NCBI RefSeq assembly: GCF_000719515.1
Contig: NZ_JOGR01000007.1
Coordinates: forward strand, 310,001-374,000
DNA from: Glycomyces sp. NRRL B-16210
Lineage (GTDB): Bacteria; Actinomycetota; Actinomycetes; Mycobacteriales; Micromonosporaceae
Direction of reading: 5' to 3'
DNA length: 64,000 bases
Shown piece by piece: positions 52,909-61,161 of the stretch. How positions within the stretch are numbered: the stretch's first letter is position 1; each line of letters opens with the position of its first letter. The notes under the pieces were generated by a model. It worked only from the letters and a program-made list of their open reading frames with translations. It did no database searches and had not been told where the DNA came from. Made by a program: the position numbers and the translations under genes.

Positions 52909-54188
52909 GGAGCGGGTTCACCGAGCTGCTCCGCGGCCTGCTCGACAGGCCGCTCGCCTCGTACTACCTGCTGCTCTCCTCCTCGGCGCTGCTGCTGACC
53001 ATCGGGCTCGTCATGGTCTTCTCGGCCACGATGGTCGAGTCCTACGGCGCCACCGGATCGGCGTTCGACATCATCCTCCAGCAGATCATCTGGGCCGTGG
53101 TCGGCCTGGTCTGCTTCTGGGTCGCCCAGCGGCTCCCGGTGCGCACCTACCGGGTGCTGTCGCGCCCGCTCCTGATCGTCTCGATCCTGCTCGGCCTCAT
53201 CCTGGTCGTCATGTCGATCCGCCAGCAGTCCGGCGCCTCCTCGGGCGGGATCGCGACCGACCAGCTGTGGATCCACGTCGGGCCCGTCCAGTTCCAGCCG
53301 GCCGAGATCGCGAAGTTCGCGCTGCTGCTGTGGGTCGCCGACTCGCTCGTGCGGCTGGGCCCGCGCATCGCCTCGTGGCGCGACCTGGCGATCCCGATGT
53401 TCCCGATCGCCGGGCTCCTGATGGTCATCATCGGCTACGCCGACCTGGGCACCATGCTCATCATCGTGGCGATGTTCATCGGCCTGCTGTGGGCCTCGGG
53501 CGTGCCGCTGCGCATCCTCGGCGCCCTCTTCGCCACCGCCATGCTCGGCTCGGCGCTCCTCATCGCCTTCGAGGGCTACCGCATGGAGCGCATCATGTCC
53601 TTCTCGCGCCCGCAGGACTTCGCCGACACGTGGGGCTACCAGGCCATCCAGGGCTACTACGCGATCGCCGACGGCGGCTGGTTCGGCGTGGGCCTCGGGG
53701 AGAGCCGCCAGAAGTGGGAATGGCTCCCCAACGGCCACAACGACTTCATCTTCGCGCTCATCGCCGAGGAGCTCGGCGTCGTCGGCTGCCTGGTGATCCT
53801 CGCGCTGTTCGGCGTGCTCGTCTACACGGGATTTCGCATCGCCCGCCGCTCGGACGAGCCGTTCCGGGCGCTCGTGGCCGCGGGCGTGACCGTCTGGATC
53901 GCGGGCCAGGCGTTCATCAACATCGGCGGCGTGCTCGGGCTCATCCCCATGACCGGGGTGCCGCTGCCGTTCATCTCCGACGGCGGGACCGCGCTCGTGG
54001 TCGTGCTCGCCGCAGTCGGGATGCTCGCCGGGTTCGCGCGTGCCGAACCCGACGCCGCCCAGGCGCTGCGGGCCCGCAACCCCTCACGTCTCGTACGCTT
54101 GCTGTGGGCCCCCCTGCCGCCCGCGCCCCGCTCGGACTCGGACGCCCCGTCCGACTCCGATTCCGTCCCTACGACCAGAAAGACATGA
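52905..54188 (+). CDS. ftsW: Lipid II polymerase FtsW (SEDS family)
   Basis: A 427-residue SEDS membrane protein with about ten helices that polymerises septal peptidoglycan. The motifs are S-A-T-M-V-E-S-Y-G, Q-P-A-E-I-A-K-F-A (catalytic-loop region), Y-A-D-L-G-T-M, G-x-G-L-G-E-S-R-Q-K-W-E-W-L-P-N-G-H-N-D-F-I-F and P-M-T-G-V-P-L-P-F-I-S-D-G-G. The tail is Ser/Asp-rich (S-D-S-D-A-P-S-D-S-D). The cognate FtsI is not encoded upstream in this window. The GTG start overlaps murD, and the stop overlaps murG (ATGA). Confidence 0.96.
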   Translation: MRSGFTELLRGLLDRPLASYYLLLSSSALLLTIGLVMVFSATMVESYGATGSAFDIILQQIIWAVVGLVCFWVAQRLPVRTYRVLSRPLLIVSILLGLILVVMSIRQQSGASSGGIATDQLWIHVGPVQFQPAEIAKFALLLWVADSLVRLGPRIASWRDLAIPMFPIAGLLMVIIGYADLGTMLIIVAMFIGLLWASGVPLRILGALFATAMLGSALLIAFEGYRMERIMSFSRPQDFADTWGYQAIQGYYAIADGGWFGVGLGESRQKWEWLPNGHNDFIFALIAEELGVVGCLVILALFGVLVYTGFRIARRSDEPFRALVAAGVTVWIAGQAFINIGGVLGLIPMTGVPLPFISDGGTALVVVLAAVGMLAGFARAEPDAAQALRARNPSRLVRLLWAPLPPAPRSDSDAPSDSDSVPTTRKT

Positions 54189-55303
54189 CGTTGCCTCAGC
54201 TTCGATCGGTCGTCCTCGCCGGTGGCGGCACCGGCGGCCACATCTACCCGCTCCTGGCCTTCGCCGACTGCCTCCGCCGACACGACCCCCACATCCGCGT
54301 CACCTGCCTCGGCACCGAGAAGGGACTGGAGAACGACCTCATCCCCAAGGCCGGCTACGACCTGCGCAACGTGCCCGCCCACCAGCTGCCCCGCAAGGTC
54401 AACCTCGACCTGCTGCTGACCGCCCCCCGGATGATCAAGGCCATGAAGGCCACCCGCGCCGTCTTCGACGAGGTCGCCGCCGACGTCGTGATCGGATTCG
54501 GCGGCTACGTGGCCGTCCCCGCCTACCTCGCCGCCTGGCGCAGCAAGACCCCCATGGTCATCTTCGAGTTCAACGACCCGCCCGGGGTCGCGAACAAGCT
54601 GGCCCTCAAGTTCAGCGACAACCTCGCGCTCGGCTTCCCGCACCTGCCGCAGGCCTCGCCGCTGCTCGCGAACGGCACCGTCACCGGCGTGCCGCTGCGC
54701 CCCGAGATCGCCCACCTCGACCGGGCCGCGATGCGCGCCCAGGCCTGCCAGTACTTCGGGCTCGACCCGCGGCGCCCCGTGCTCTTCGTCTACGGCGGCT
54801 CCCAGGGCGCGGCCTCGATCAACAACGCCGTCTCCGGTGCGGCCCAGGTGCTCACGCACCGCGGCGTGCAGGTCCTGCACATCACCGGCGCCCGCCGCGA
54901 CGAGCCGATCCACATCCCCGAGGGCCTGCCCGTCCCCTACAAGACCCTGCCCTACCTCGACCGGATGGACCTCGGCTACGCCGCGGCCGACATGGTCCTG
55001 GCCCGCGGCGGCTCGATGACCGTCGCCGAGGTGAGCGCCCTGGGCGTGCCCACCGTCTTCGTGCCCATGCCCTGGGGCAACAAGGAGCAGTACCGCACGG
55101 CCGGACCGATGGTCGAGGGCGGCGGCGCGATCTTCTGCGACGACGAGAACCTCAGCCCCGCCTGGATCGAGGCGAACCTCGTCCCGATCATCACCGACCC
55201 CGCGCGGGTCGCCCAGATGTCCCGGGCCTCGGCCGCGTTCGGCAGCCGCACCGGCGACGAGGCCCTCAGGAACTACACGCTGAAAGTGGTCGAGCAGGCA
55301 TGA
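54185..55303 (+). CDS. murG: UDP-GlcNAc--undecaprenyl-MurNAc-pentapeptide GlcNAc transferase
   Basis: A 372-residue GT28 enzyme that converts lipid I to lipid II at the inner membrane face. G-G-G-T-G-G-H-I-Y-P at residues 13-22, G-F-G-G-Y-V-A-V-P, Y-G-G-S-Q-G-A-A-S-I-N-N and the donor site A-R-G-G-S-M-T-V-A-E-V are present. The usual H-E-Q-N-x-x-x-G-L-A-N segment reads F-E-F-N-D-P-P-G-V-A-N (residues 127-137), so His is replaced by Phe and Gln by Phe, while Glu128 and Asn130 stay. It is coupled to ftsW and murC by ATGA overlaps. Confidence 0.95.
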   Translation: MTLPQLRSVVLAGGGTGGHIYPLLAFADCLRRHDPHIRVTCLGTEKGLENDLIPKAGYDLRNVPAHQLPRKVNLDLLLTAPRMIKAMKATRAVFDEVAADVVIGFGGYVAVPAYLAAWRSKTPMVIFEFNDPPGVANKLALKFSDNLALGFPHLPQASPLLANGTVTGVPLRPEIAHLDRAAMRAQACQYFGLDPRRPVLFVYGGSQGAASINNAVSGAAQVLTHRGVQVLHITGARRDEPIHIPEGLPVPYKTLPYLDRMDLGYAAADMVLARGGSMTVAEVSALGVPTVFVPMPWGNKEQYRTAGPMVEGGGAIFCDDENLSPAWIEANLVPIITDPARVAQMSRASAAFGSRTGDEALRNYTLKVVEQA

Positions 55304-56712
55304 GCGAGGACCCCAACGACCTGACCAGCCCGATCGACGAGGGCGTCACCGCCGAGGACCTCGGCCGCACCCTGTTCATCGGGGTCGGCGGGGTCGGCAT
55401 GAACGGCCTCACCCGCCTCTACGCCACCCGCGGCCTCGACGTCACCGGCTCCGAGACCAAGGAGTGGCCGAGCCTGCCCGAACTCGAGCGCCTCGGCGTG
55501 CGGCTGCACCGCGAGCACGCCGAGTCCAACCTGGACGGCATCGACACCGTGGTGCGCTCCACCGCGATCAACGACCGGCACCTCGAAGTGGTCGAGGCCC
55601 GCAAGCGCGGCATCCGCGTCTACCACCGCTCCGAGGCCCTCGCCGCGGCCATGACCGGGCGCCGCTCGATCGTCGTCACCGGCACCCACGGCAAGACCAC
55701 CACGACCGCGATCATCACGCAGATGCTCGCCCACGCCGGACTCGACCCGTCCTATGTGAACGGCGGGGAGAACATCGGGGCCCACACCGGCGCCCACGGC
55801 ACCGGCGAGTACTTCGTGGCCGAGGCCGACGAGTCCGACCGCTCCTTCCTGCGCTACCGCCCCGAGATCGGCGTGGTCACGAACATCGACCTCGACCACC
55901 TGAACACCTACGGCGACATGGATTCGCTCACCGCGGCCTTCGAGCGCTTCTGCCGCAACACCGACAAGGACGGCCTGCTCGTCCTGTGCGCCGACAACGA
56001 GGGCACCGCGAAGCTCGCGCAGACCTTCCGCGCCGAGGGCCGCACCGTGGTCACCTACGGCTTCTCGAACGGCGCCGACATCCAACTGGGCGACGTCGAG
56101 TCGAGCAGGGACGGCGTCGACTACACCGTCCTGGTCTACAACCAGGTGCTCGGCCGCTTCCACCTGCCGATGCCCGGCAAGCACATCGCCCTCAACTCGG
56201 CCGCGGCCATCGCCGTGGGCCTGCACGTGGGCCTCGAACCCGAGGCCGTCGCCGAGGGCATCGCGGCCTTCGGCGGCGTCAAGCGCAGGTTCGAGAAGCG
56301 CGGCGAGGTCGACGGCTACTCGGTCTTCGACGAGTACGCCTACCACCCGACGGCGATGACCGAGGCGATCAAGACCCTCAAGGAGGTCGCCCACCCCGGC
56401 AGGCTCGTGGTGGTCTTCCTGCCCTACCGCGTCTACCGGACCGTGGAGTTCCGGGCCGAGATCGCCGAGGCGCTCGCCTTGGCGGACAAGGTGATCGTGA
56501 TGGAGATCTTCGGACCGGGCGAGACGATCCCCGAAGGCGAGGGCGGGCAGGCGCTCACCGACGCCGTTGCGCTCCCGGAGGGGGACAAGGTGTTCGTGCC
56601 CGAGTGGGACGCGGTCCCGGCCGCGGTGCGGGCCCTCGCGGGCGAAGGCGACGTGGTCGTGACCATGGGCGCCCCGCCGGTCTCCCTCATGCCCGAGGAC
56701 CTGCTCTCCTGA
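55300..56712 (+). CDS. murC: UDP-MurNAc--L-alanine ligase
   Basis: A 470-residue Mur ligase that adds L-alanine first. The N-terminal motif is F-I-G-V-G-G-V-G-M-N-G-L, the P-loop V-T-G-T-H-G-K-T-T-T, then E-A-D-E-S-D-R-S-F and I-D-L-D-H-L-N-T-Y. V-F-D-E-Y-A-Y-H-P-T lies in the C-terminal domain. The usual F-Q-P-H-R-Y-S-R-T reads F-L-P-Y-R-V-Y-R-T. The ATG overlaps murG. A strong hairpin follows, which ends the murE-murC transcription unit; ftsQ is not adjacent as it is in most actinobacteria. Confidence 0.96.
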   Translation: MSEDPNDLTSPIDEGVTAEDLGRTLFIGVGGVGMNGLTRLYATRGLDVTGSETKEWPSLPELERLGVRLHREHAESNLDGIDTVVRSTAINDRHLEVVEARKRGIRVYHRSEALAAAMTGRRSIVVTGTHGKTTTTAIITQMLAHAGLDPSYVNGGENIGAHTGAHGTGEYFVAEADESDRSFLRYRPEIGVVTNIDLDHLNTYGDMDSLTAAFERFCRNTDKDGLLVLCADNEGTAKLAQTFRAEGRTVVTYGFSNGADIQLGDVESSRDGVDYTVLVYNQVLGRFHLPMPGKHIALNSAAAIAVGLHVGLEPEAVAEGIAAFGGVKRRFEKRGEVDGYSVFDEYAYHPTAMTEAIKTLKEVAHPGRLVVVFLPYRVYRTVEFRAEIAEALALADKVIVMEIFGPGETIPEGEGGQALTDAVALPEGDKVFVPEWDAVPAAVRALAGEGDVVVTMGAPPVSLMPEDLLS

Positions 56713-56722
56713 AGCACCGGAG

Positions 56723-56748
56723 CGGCCCGCGCCGAAAGGCGCGGGCCG
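56723..56748 (+). terminator. Terminator after murC
   Basis: A perfect 11-bp stem (56723-56733 with 56738-56748) closes on a GAAA tetraloop, 10 nt beyond the murC stop. It separates the mur genes from everything downstream. Confidence 0.85.
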
Positions 56749-56809
56749 TCCGCGCGCGCCGCCCGCACCTGGTACACCTGGACGTACGGCACCGAAGGGC
56801 GGCACCACC

Positions 56810-57370
56810 ATGGCACGACTGATCTTCTCGGGCATCACCTCGCTCGACGGCTACTCCGCCGACAAGGAGGGCCGCTTCGACCGGCTCGAACCCTCGCAGG
56901 AGGTCCTGGCGTTCCTCAACGACCGCGAGCGCGAGGTCGGCACCTACCTGTACGGGCGGCGCGTCTACGAGGTCATGGCCGTGTGGGCCGACTTCGGGCC
57001 CGAGACCGAGATGGCCGCGGCCGAGCGCGACTACACCGCGATCTGGCAGGCGGCCGACAAGGTCGTCTACTCGCGCACGCTCGATTCGGTGTCGACCCCG
57101 AAGACCCGGCTCGAATCCAGGTTCGACCCGGAGGCCGTGCGCCGCATGAAGGCCGAGTCCAAACGCGATCTCGGCGTCGGCGGGCCGGGCCTGGGCGCCG
57201 CCGCACTCAAGGCGGGCCTGGTCGACGAGGTCCACTGCTACCTGATCCCGGTGTCCTTCGGCGGCGGCCTGCCGTTCCTGCCCCAGGACCGATCGATCGG
57301 CCTCGAACTGCTCGAACACCACGTGTTCGCGAACGGCACGGTGTTCCTGCGCTACGGCGTCACCGGGTAA
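56810..57370 (+). CDS. Dihydrofolate reductase family (RibD C-terminal-like) protein
   Basis: A 186-residue protein of the RibD_C/DHFR fold. It has I-T-S-L-D-G-Y near the N-terminus, Y-L-Y-G-R-R-V-Y-E-V-M, D-L-G-V-G-G-P-G-L-G (nucleotide loop) and D-E-V-H-C-Y-L-I-P-V-S-F-G-G-G. Such YyaP/YwjB-like proteins are NADPH reductases of unknown substrate and are not true folate enzymes by position or motif. It lies between murC and ftsQ, outside the normal dcw order. The ATG has a weak upstream site. Confidence 0.88.
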   Translation: MARLIFSGITSLDGYSADKEGRFDRLEPSQEVLAFLNDREREVGTYLYGRRVYEVMAVWADFGPETEMAAAERDYTAIWQAADKVVYSRTLDSVSTPKTRLESRFDPEAVRRMKAESKRDLGVGGPGLGAAALKAGLVDEVHCYLIPVSFGGGLPFLPQDRSIGLELLEHHVFANGTVFLRYGVTG

Positions 57371-57445
57371 CCGGCCCGCAACGGTCCGGTCCCGATCCGG
57401 GCGCAGGCGCTGGCGCGGCCGCCCGCGCCGGTGTCCACTTGAGGG

Positions 57446-57970
57446 ATGCGCGCACTCCTCATCGCCTTGACCGTCGCCCTGACGGTGTTCGGGCTCTCGG
57501 CGTGCGTCCTCCCGCAGGTCGGCGAGGTCGCGATAGGCGTGGACGACGCGGGCGGACCGGTCCTGGTGATGGCCTCCTGCGAAGGCCCCGCCGAATTCAT
57601 CAGCCTGAGTTCGACGGCTCAGGAGCCGGAAGGCGTCCGGGAGTCCGCGCGCACCGACCGGGACTGGCGCGTCGACCTGGAGCTGACGAACCCCGCCCCG
57701 CGCAACGAGGACCCCGCCGCCGTCTCGCTCACCGCCCCCGACGACCGCTGGAACGCGGTGGGCGTCATCGACGTGGTCGCCGGGGACGACGACGGGCGCC
57801 TCTACCGGGCGAGCGCCTGGCCGACCACGGAGACGAACCTGGGGTCGATCGAGTTCACCACCGCCGACCTCGCCGAGATCGGCGAGGGGGAGGTCCTCTA
57901 CTACGAGCGCGACGACAAACGCATCGGGCCCGTCTCGGCGTTCATCGAGACGGGCCTGTCGACCTGCTAG
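57446..57970 (+). CDS. Putative lipoprotein, 174 aa
   Basis: A small exported protein. The signal peptide (residues 1-19) ends in the lipobox L-S-A-C with Cys20 as lipid anchor. The rest is a soluble, beta-rich acidic domain with two more Cys (M-A-S-C near residue 50 and the C-terminal Cys). I find no recognisable family. The ATG at 57446 has GAGGG directly upstream with too little spacing, so the start may be leaderless or weak. It is convergent with the siderophore-interacting gene. Confidence 0.75.
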   Translation: MRALLIALTVALTVFGLSACVLPQVGEVAIGVDDAGGPVLVMASCEGPAEFISLSSTAQEPEGVRESARTDRDWRVDLELTNPAPRNEDPAAVSLTAPDDRWNAVGVIDVVAGDDDGRLYRASAWPTTETNLGSIEFTTADLAEIGEGEVLYYERDDKRIGPVSAFIETGLSTC

Positions 57971-58021
57971 CGGGAGCCCGCTCTAGGGCGTTTCACCAAC
58001 CCTGACGGCCGCTGTCCGGCC

Positions 58022-58052
58022 CATTTGCCCGCTCGCCGTGAGCGAACAAATG
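58022..58052. terminator. Bidirectional hairpin, lipoprotein / siderophore-interacting gene
   Basis: CATTTG-CC-CGCTC (58022-58034) pairs with GAGCG-AA-CAAATG (58040-58052) over 11 of 13 positions around a 5-nt loop, between convergent genes. Confidence 0.6.
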
Positions 58053-58091
58053 TCCCCGGACATCGACTCGCCGGGGATTGGTGCGCACCGC

Positions 58092-59027
58092 CTAGTCCCA
58101 GGGCTTGCCGTTGCGCCAGTAGCCCATGAACGCCCCGGACTCCTTCGGCAGGCCCAGTTCCTTCCGGATGGTGAAGCGGAGGGTCTTGACCACAGCCGTC
58201 TCGGCGGCGATCCACACGTAGGCGTCGGACTGCGCCGCGGCCTCGGGGGCCTCCCAGACCATCTCGTCCTCGACCTCCTCGAACTGGTCCTCCCTCTTCG
58301 CGAAGTCCATCGTCCGGGCCGCCTCGGTGACCGCGGGGATGAGCCTGTCGCCCCAGACCGCGCCCTCGCGCGCGAGCCAGACCACCTCGACCTCCTCGGG
58401 CGCGTCGAGTTCGAGCGCGTCGGCGGCCTCCGGCACCTCGATGAAGGCCTTGCCGCGAGCGGTGACCGGGAGGTCCTCGAGGATCGCGGCGATGGCCGGA
58501 GCGGCCGTCTCGTCGCCGGCGATGAGGAGCTCGGCGCCCTCGGGCGCGTGGAAGTCCACGCCGCCGTGCGGGCCGTCCCAGCGGGAGTCGGGGCCCAGCA
58601 GCAGCACCTCGTCGCCGACCTTCGCCTCCTGGAGCCAGCGCAGCGCCGGGCCGCTCTCGTCCGCACTGTGCGCCTCGTGGATCACCATGTCCACGTCGAC
58701 CTCGGCGAGCTCGCGGCGGACGGCGCGGACGGTGTAGGTCCGCACGCCGCACTGCTCCTCCTCGGGGAGGGCGCGCAGCTCGGAGTACCAGCGCTCGCTC
58801 GTGGGCATCTTGTCGAAGCCGCACGCGGGCGCGGGGAAGATGAGTTTGAACCGCTGGTCGTACCCGTTGTCGGCGAAGTGGGCGAGCGACTCGCCGGCGA
58901 ACGTCACCCGGATGAATGAAGGACTCAGCCGCTCCAGCGCCCTGACGCCGACGGGGAAGATGTCCCAGGCTCGGACGGCGCTCTCGGGCCGGGTGTGCTC
59001 GGTCGGTTCCTGCGTCTGCGTCGACAC
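58092..59027 (-). CDS. Siderophore-interacting protein (FAD-dependent ferric reductase type)
   Basis: A 311-residue SIP-family flavoprotein. The FAD domain has R-F-K-L-I-F-P and R-T-Y-T-V-R-A (the R-x-Y-[ST]-x-R flavin motif). The NAD(P)-domain part has L-L-L-G-P-D-S-R-W, I-A-G-D-E-T-A-A-P-A-I and the late G-Y-W-R-x-G-K motif typical of SIPs. It reduces Fe(III)-siderophores in the cytosol to release iron. The GTG start has AGGAGGAG upstream. A near-consensus iron box starts 21 bp upstream, so iron-repressed expression by a DtxR/IdeR protein is expected. Confidence 0.94.
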   Translation of the reverse strand: MSTQTQEPTEHTRPESAVRAWDIFPVGVRALERLSPSFIRVTFAGESLAHFADNGYDQRFKLIFPAPACGFDKMPTSERWYSELRALPEEEQCGVRTYTVRAVRRELAEVDVDMVIHEAHSADESGPALRWLQEAKVGDEVLLLGPDSRWDGPHGGVDFHAPEGAELLIAGDETAAPAIAAILEDLPVTARGKAFIEVPEAADALELDAPEEVEVVWLAREGAVWGDRLIPAVTEAARTMDFAKREDQFEEVEDEMVWEAPEAAAQSDAYVWIAAETAVVKTLRFTIRKELGLPKESGAFMGYWRNGKPWD

Positions 59028-59047
59028 GCGGCACTCCTCCTAAGGAA

Positions 59048-59066
59048 TAAGGTTTGCCTAACCTTA
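59048..59066 (-). promoter_or_regulatory. Iron box (DtxR/IdeR/DmdR type)
   Basis: TAAGGTTTGCCTAACCTTA matches the consensus TWAGGTWAGSCTWACCTWA at 18 of 19 positions. It lies 21 bp upstream of the siderophore-interacting gene and 59 bp upstream of the divergent ftsQ. Confidence 0.9.
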
Positions 59067-59124
59067 TCTGAATGCCCTGGCGTGCCGCCACCGCACCGTG
59101 GCTCGACCGTGCCATCATCGACCA

Positions 59125-59877
59125 ATGAGCGGCCCTGAGAATCCGTCCGAGCCCGGGCCCTGGCGGCTGGTCCACGTGGTGCGCCGCCTGCGTCCGCAGC
59201 GCGGCTCGAAGGCCGCGCGCGGCCTGTGGGCGCTCGCCGTCGCGGTGCCCGCACTGCTGTTGGCGGCCTTCGTGATCGTGTGGACGACCCCGCTGTTCGA
59301 GGTCGAGCGGATCGAGGTCTCCGGCACCGCCGTCCTCGATCCCGAAGAGGTCGCCGGCCTCGGTCGGGACGCCGTGGGCCGCTCGGTGCTCGGCGCCGAT
59401 CTCGGCGCGATCGCCACGGCCGTAGCCGAACTCGCGCCCGTCAAATCCGTGGAGGTCACTCGTTCGTGGCCGGACGCGGTCCGCGTCGCCGTCACCGAAC
59501 GCGAGCCTTTTCTCGCAGTGCCCTCCGGCGACGAGACTTTTCTCATGGTCGATGACGAAGGTGTGGTGTTCGACGAGACCGAAACGGCGCCGGTATCTAT
59601 TTGGAGGGTCGAAATCGCCGACCCGGGGCCGGACGATCTGGCCACCATCGAGACCCTCGCGGTCCTCATTTCGCTGCCCCCCAACATCGCCGACGAGGTC
59701 GAACGGGTCGAATCGCCCTCCCCGGCCGGAATCACGCTGTATCTCGACGATGGACGGACACTGCGTTGGGGCGACGGCTCCGAAGGAGAGCAGAAAGCCG
59801 AGGTCGCCGATCGATTGTTGGAGGGCGGCTACGAACATGTCGATGTCAGCGCACCAGATGCCCCCACTGTGAGTTAG
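59125..59877 (+). CDS. ftsQ: Cell division protein FtsQ (DivIB)
   Basis: A 250-residue bitopic membrane protein. A 35-residue basic cytosolic part, one membrane segment (about 38-56), then a POTRA domain with F-E-V-E-R-I-E-V-S-G and S-V-E-V-T-R-S-W-P-D-A-V-R-V-A-V-T-E-R-E-P, the classical FtsQ block. The ATG at 59125 has no Shine-Dalgarno sequence; CATCAT ends 6 nt upstream, a weak leaderless-type -10. It is transcribed away from the iron-controlled SIP gene, 97 bp apart, and not from murC. Confidence 0.93.
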   Translation: MSGPENPSEPGPWRLVHVVRRLRPQRGSKAARGLWALAVAVPALLLAAFVIVWTTPLFEVERIEVSGTAVLDPEEVAGLGRDAVGRSVLGADLGAIATAVAELAPVKSVEVTRSWPDAVRVAVTEREPFLAVPSGDETFLMVDDEGVVFDETETAPVSIWRVEIADPGPDDLATIETLAVLISLPPNIADEVERVESPSPAGITLYLDDGRTLRWGDGSEGEQKAEVADRLLEGGYEHVDVSAPDAPTVS

Positions 59878-59955
59878 CGTTAAGGGGGAGCGGGGTGCGC
59901 AGGCACATCCCGTTTGTCGCACCCAGGGGCCGGTAAGGGAAGGAAGGCAGCAGCG

Positions 59956-61065
59956 ATGACACCACCGCACAACTACCTCGCCGTCATCAAAGTCGTTGGA
60001 GTCGGAGGCGGCGGGGTCAATGCTGTCAACCGGATGATCGAGGCGGGACTCAAGGGCGTCGAGTTCATCGCCATCAACACGGACGCTCAAGCACTGCTCA
60101 TGAGCGACGCCGACGTCAAACTCGACGTCGGCCGCGAACTGACCCGCGGCCTCGGCGCCGGCGCCAATCCCGAAGTGGGGGCGAAGGCCTGCGAGGACCA
60201 CCGCGACGAGATCGAGGAAGTCCTCAAGGGCGCCGACATGGTCTTCGTGACCTGCGGCGAGGGCGGCGGCACCGGCACCGGCGGCGCGCCCGTCATCGCC
60301 AACATCGCCCGCAAGCTCGGCGCGCTCACCATCGGCGTGGTCACCCGGCCGTTCGCCTTCGAGGGCAAGCGCCGCCAGACCCAGGCCGTGTCGGGAATAG
60401 ACGATCTGCGCAATGAGTGCGACACGCTGATCGTGATCCCGAACGACCGCCTGCTCCACCTCGGCGACCGCTCCATCTCCATGATGGACGCCTTCCGCCT
60501 CGCCGACCAGGTGCTGCTCTCCGGTGTCCAGGGCATCACCGACCTGATCACCACGCCCGGCCTCATCAACCTCGACTTCGCGGACGTCAAGAGCGTCATG
60601 AGCGGCGCCGGATCGGCCCTCATGGGCATAGGTTCGGCCCGCGGCGAGAACCGCGCGGTCGAGGCCGCCCGGGCCGCGATCGAGTCGCCGCTGCTGGAGC
60701 AGAGCATGGAGGGCGCGCGCGGCGTGCTCCTGTCCATCGCCGGCGGTTCGGACCTCGGCCTGTTCGAGATCAACGACGCCGCCGAGCTCGTCTCGGACTG
60801 CGCACACACCGACGCGAACATCATCTTCGGCGCGGTCATCGACGACGCGCTCGGCGAAGAGGCCCGCGTGACGGTGATCGCCGCAGGGTTCGACGTGGAC
60901 GAGGCCGAGTTCGAACTGGCGCAGCCGACCCGGATCAGCGCCCTGCCGGAGCAGAAGCCCGAGCCGATCCGCAAGCCCGAGCCCGAGCCCGAGCGCGAGA
61001 CGGGGAACGGCAAGGTCCTGTTCGACGACGTCGACGTCCCCGCCTTCCTCAAAGACGGCTTCTAG
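59956..61065 (+). CDS. ftsZ: Cell division GTPase FtsZ
   Basis: A 369-residue tubulin-like GTPase that forms the Z ring. The start region reads I-K-V-V-G-V-G-G-G-G-V-N-A-V-N-R. The GTP loop is G-G-G-T-G-T-G-G-A-P, and the T7 loop is N-L-D-F-A-D-V. A short linker with K-P-E-P-E-P repeats precedes the C-terminal peptide D-D-V-D-V-P-A-F-L-K, which contacts SepF and FtsW in actinobacteria. The linker is shorter than in many streptomycetes. The ATG has AGGAAGG upstream. It lies 78 nt after ftsQ. Confidence 0.97.
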   Translation: MTPPHNYLAVIKVVGVGGGGVNAVNRMIEAGLKGVEFIAINTDAQALLMSDADVKLDVGRELTRGLGAGANPEVGAKACEDHRDEIEEVLKGADMVFVTCGEGGGTGTGGAPVIANIARKLGALTIGVVTRPFAFEGKRRQTQAVSGIDDLRNECDTLIVIPNDRLLHLGDRSISMMDAFRLADQVLLSGVQGITDLITTPGLINLDFADVKSVMSGAGSALMGIGSARGENRAVEAARAAIESPLLEQSMEGARGVLLSIAGGSDLGLFEINDAAELVSDCAHTDANIIFGAVIDDALGEEARVTVIAAGFDVDEAEFELAQPTRISALPEQKPEPIRKPEPEPERETGNGKVLFDDVDVPAFLKDGF

Positions 61066-61161
61066 CGGCGGCGGACCGTCGAGTCCAGTCGACTCGGCGG
61101 CCCGCCCGTCGCCCCCGCATACCGCCGCAGCACGCCCCCGCGACCGCCGAGGACCCGAGTC

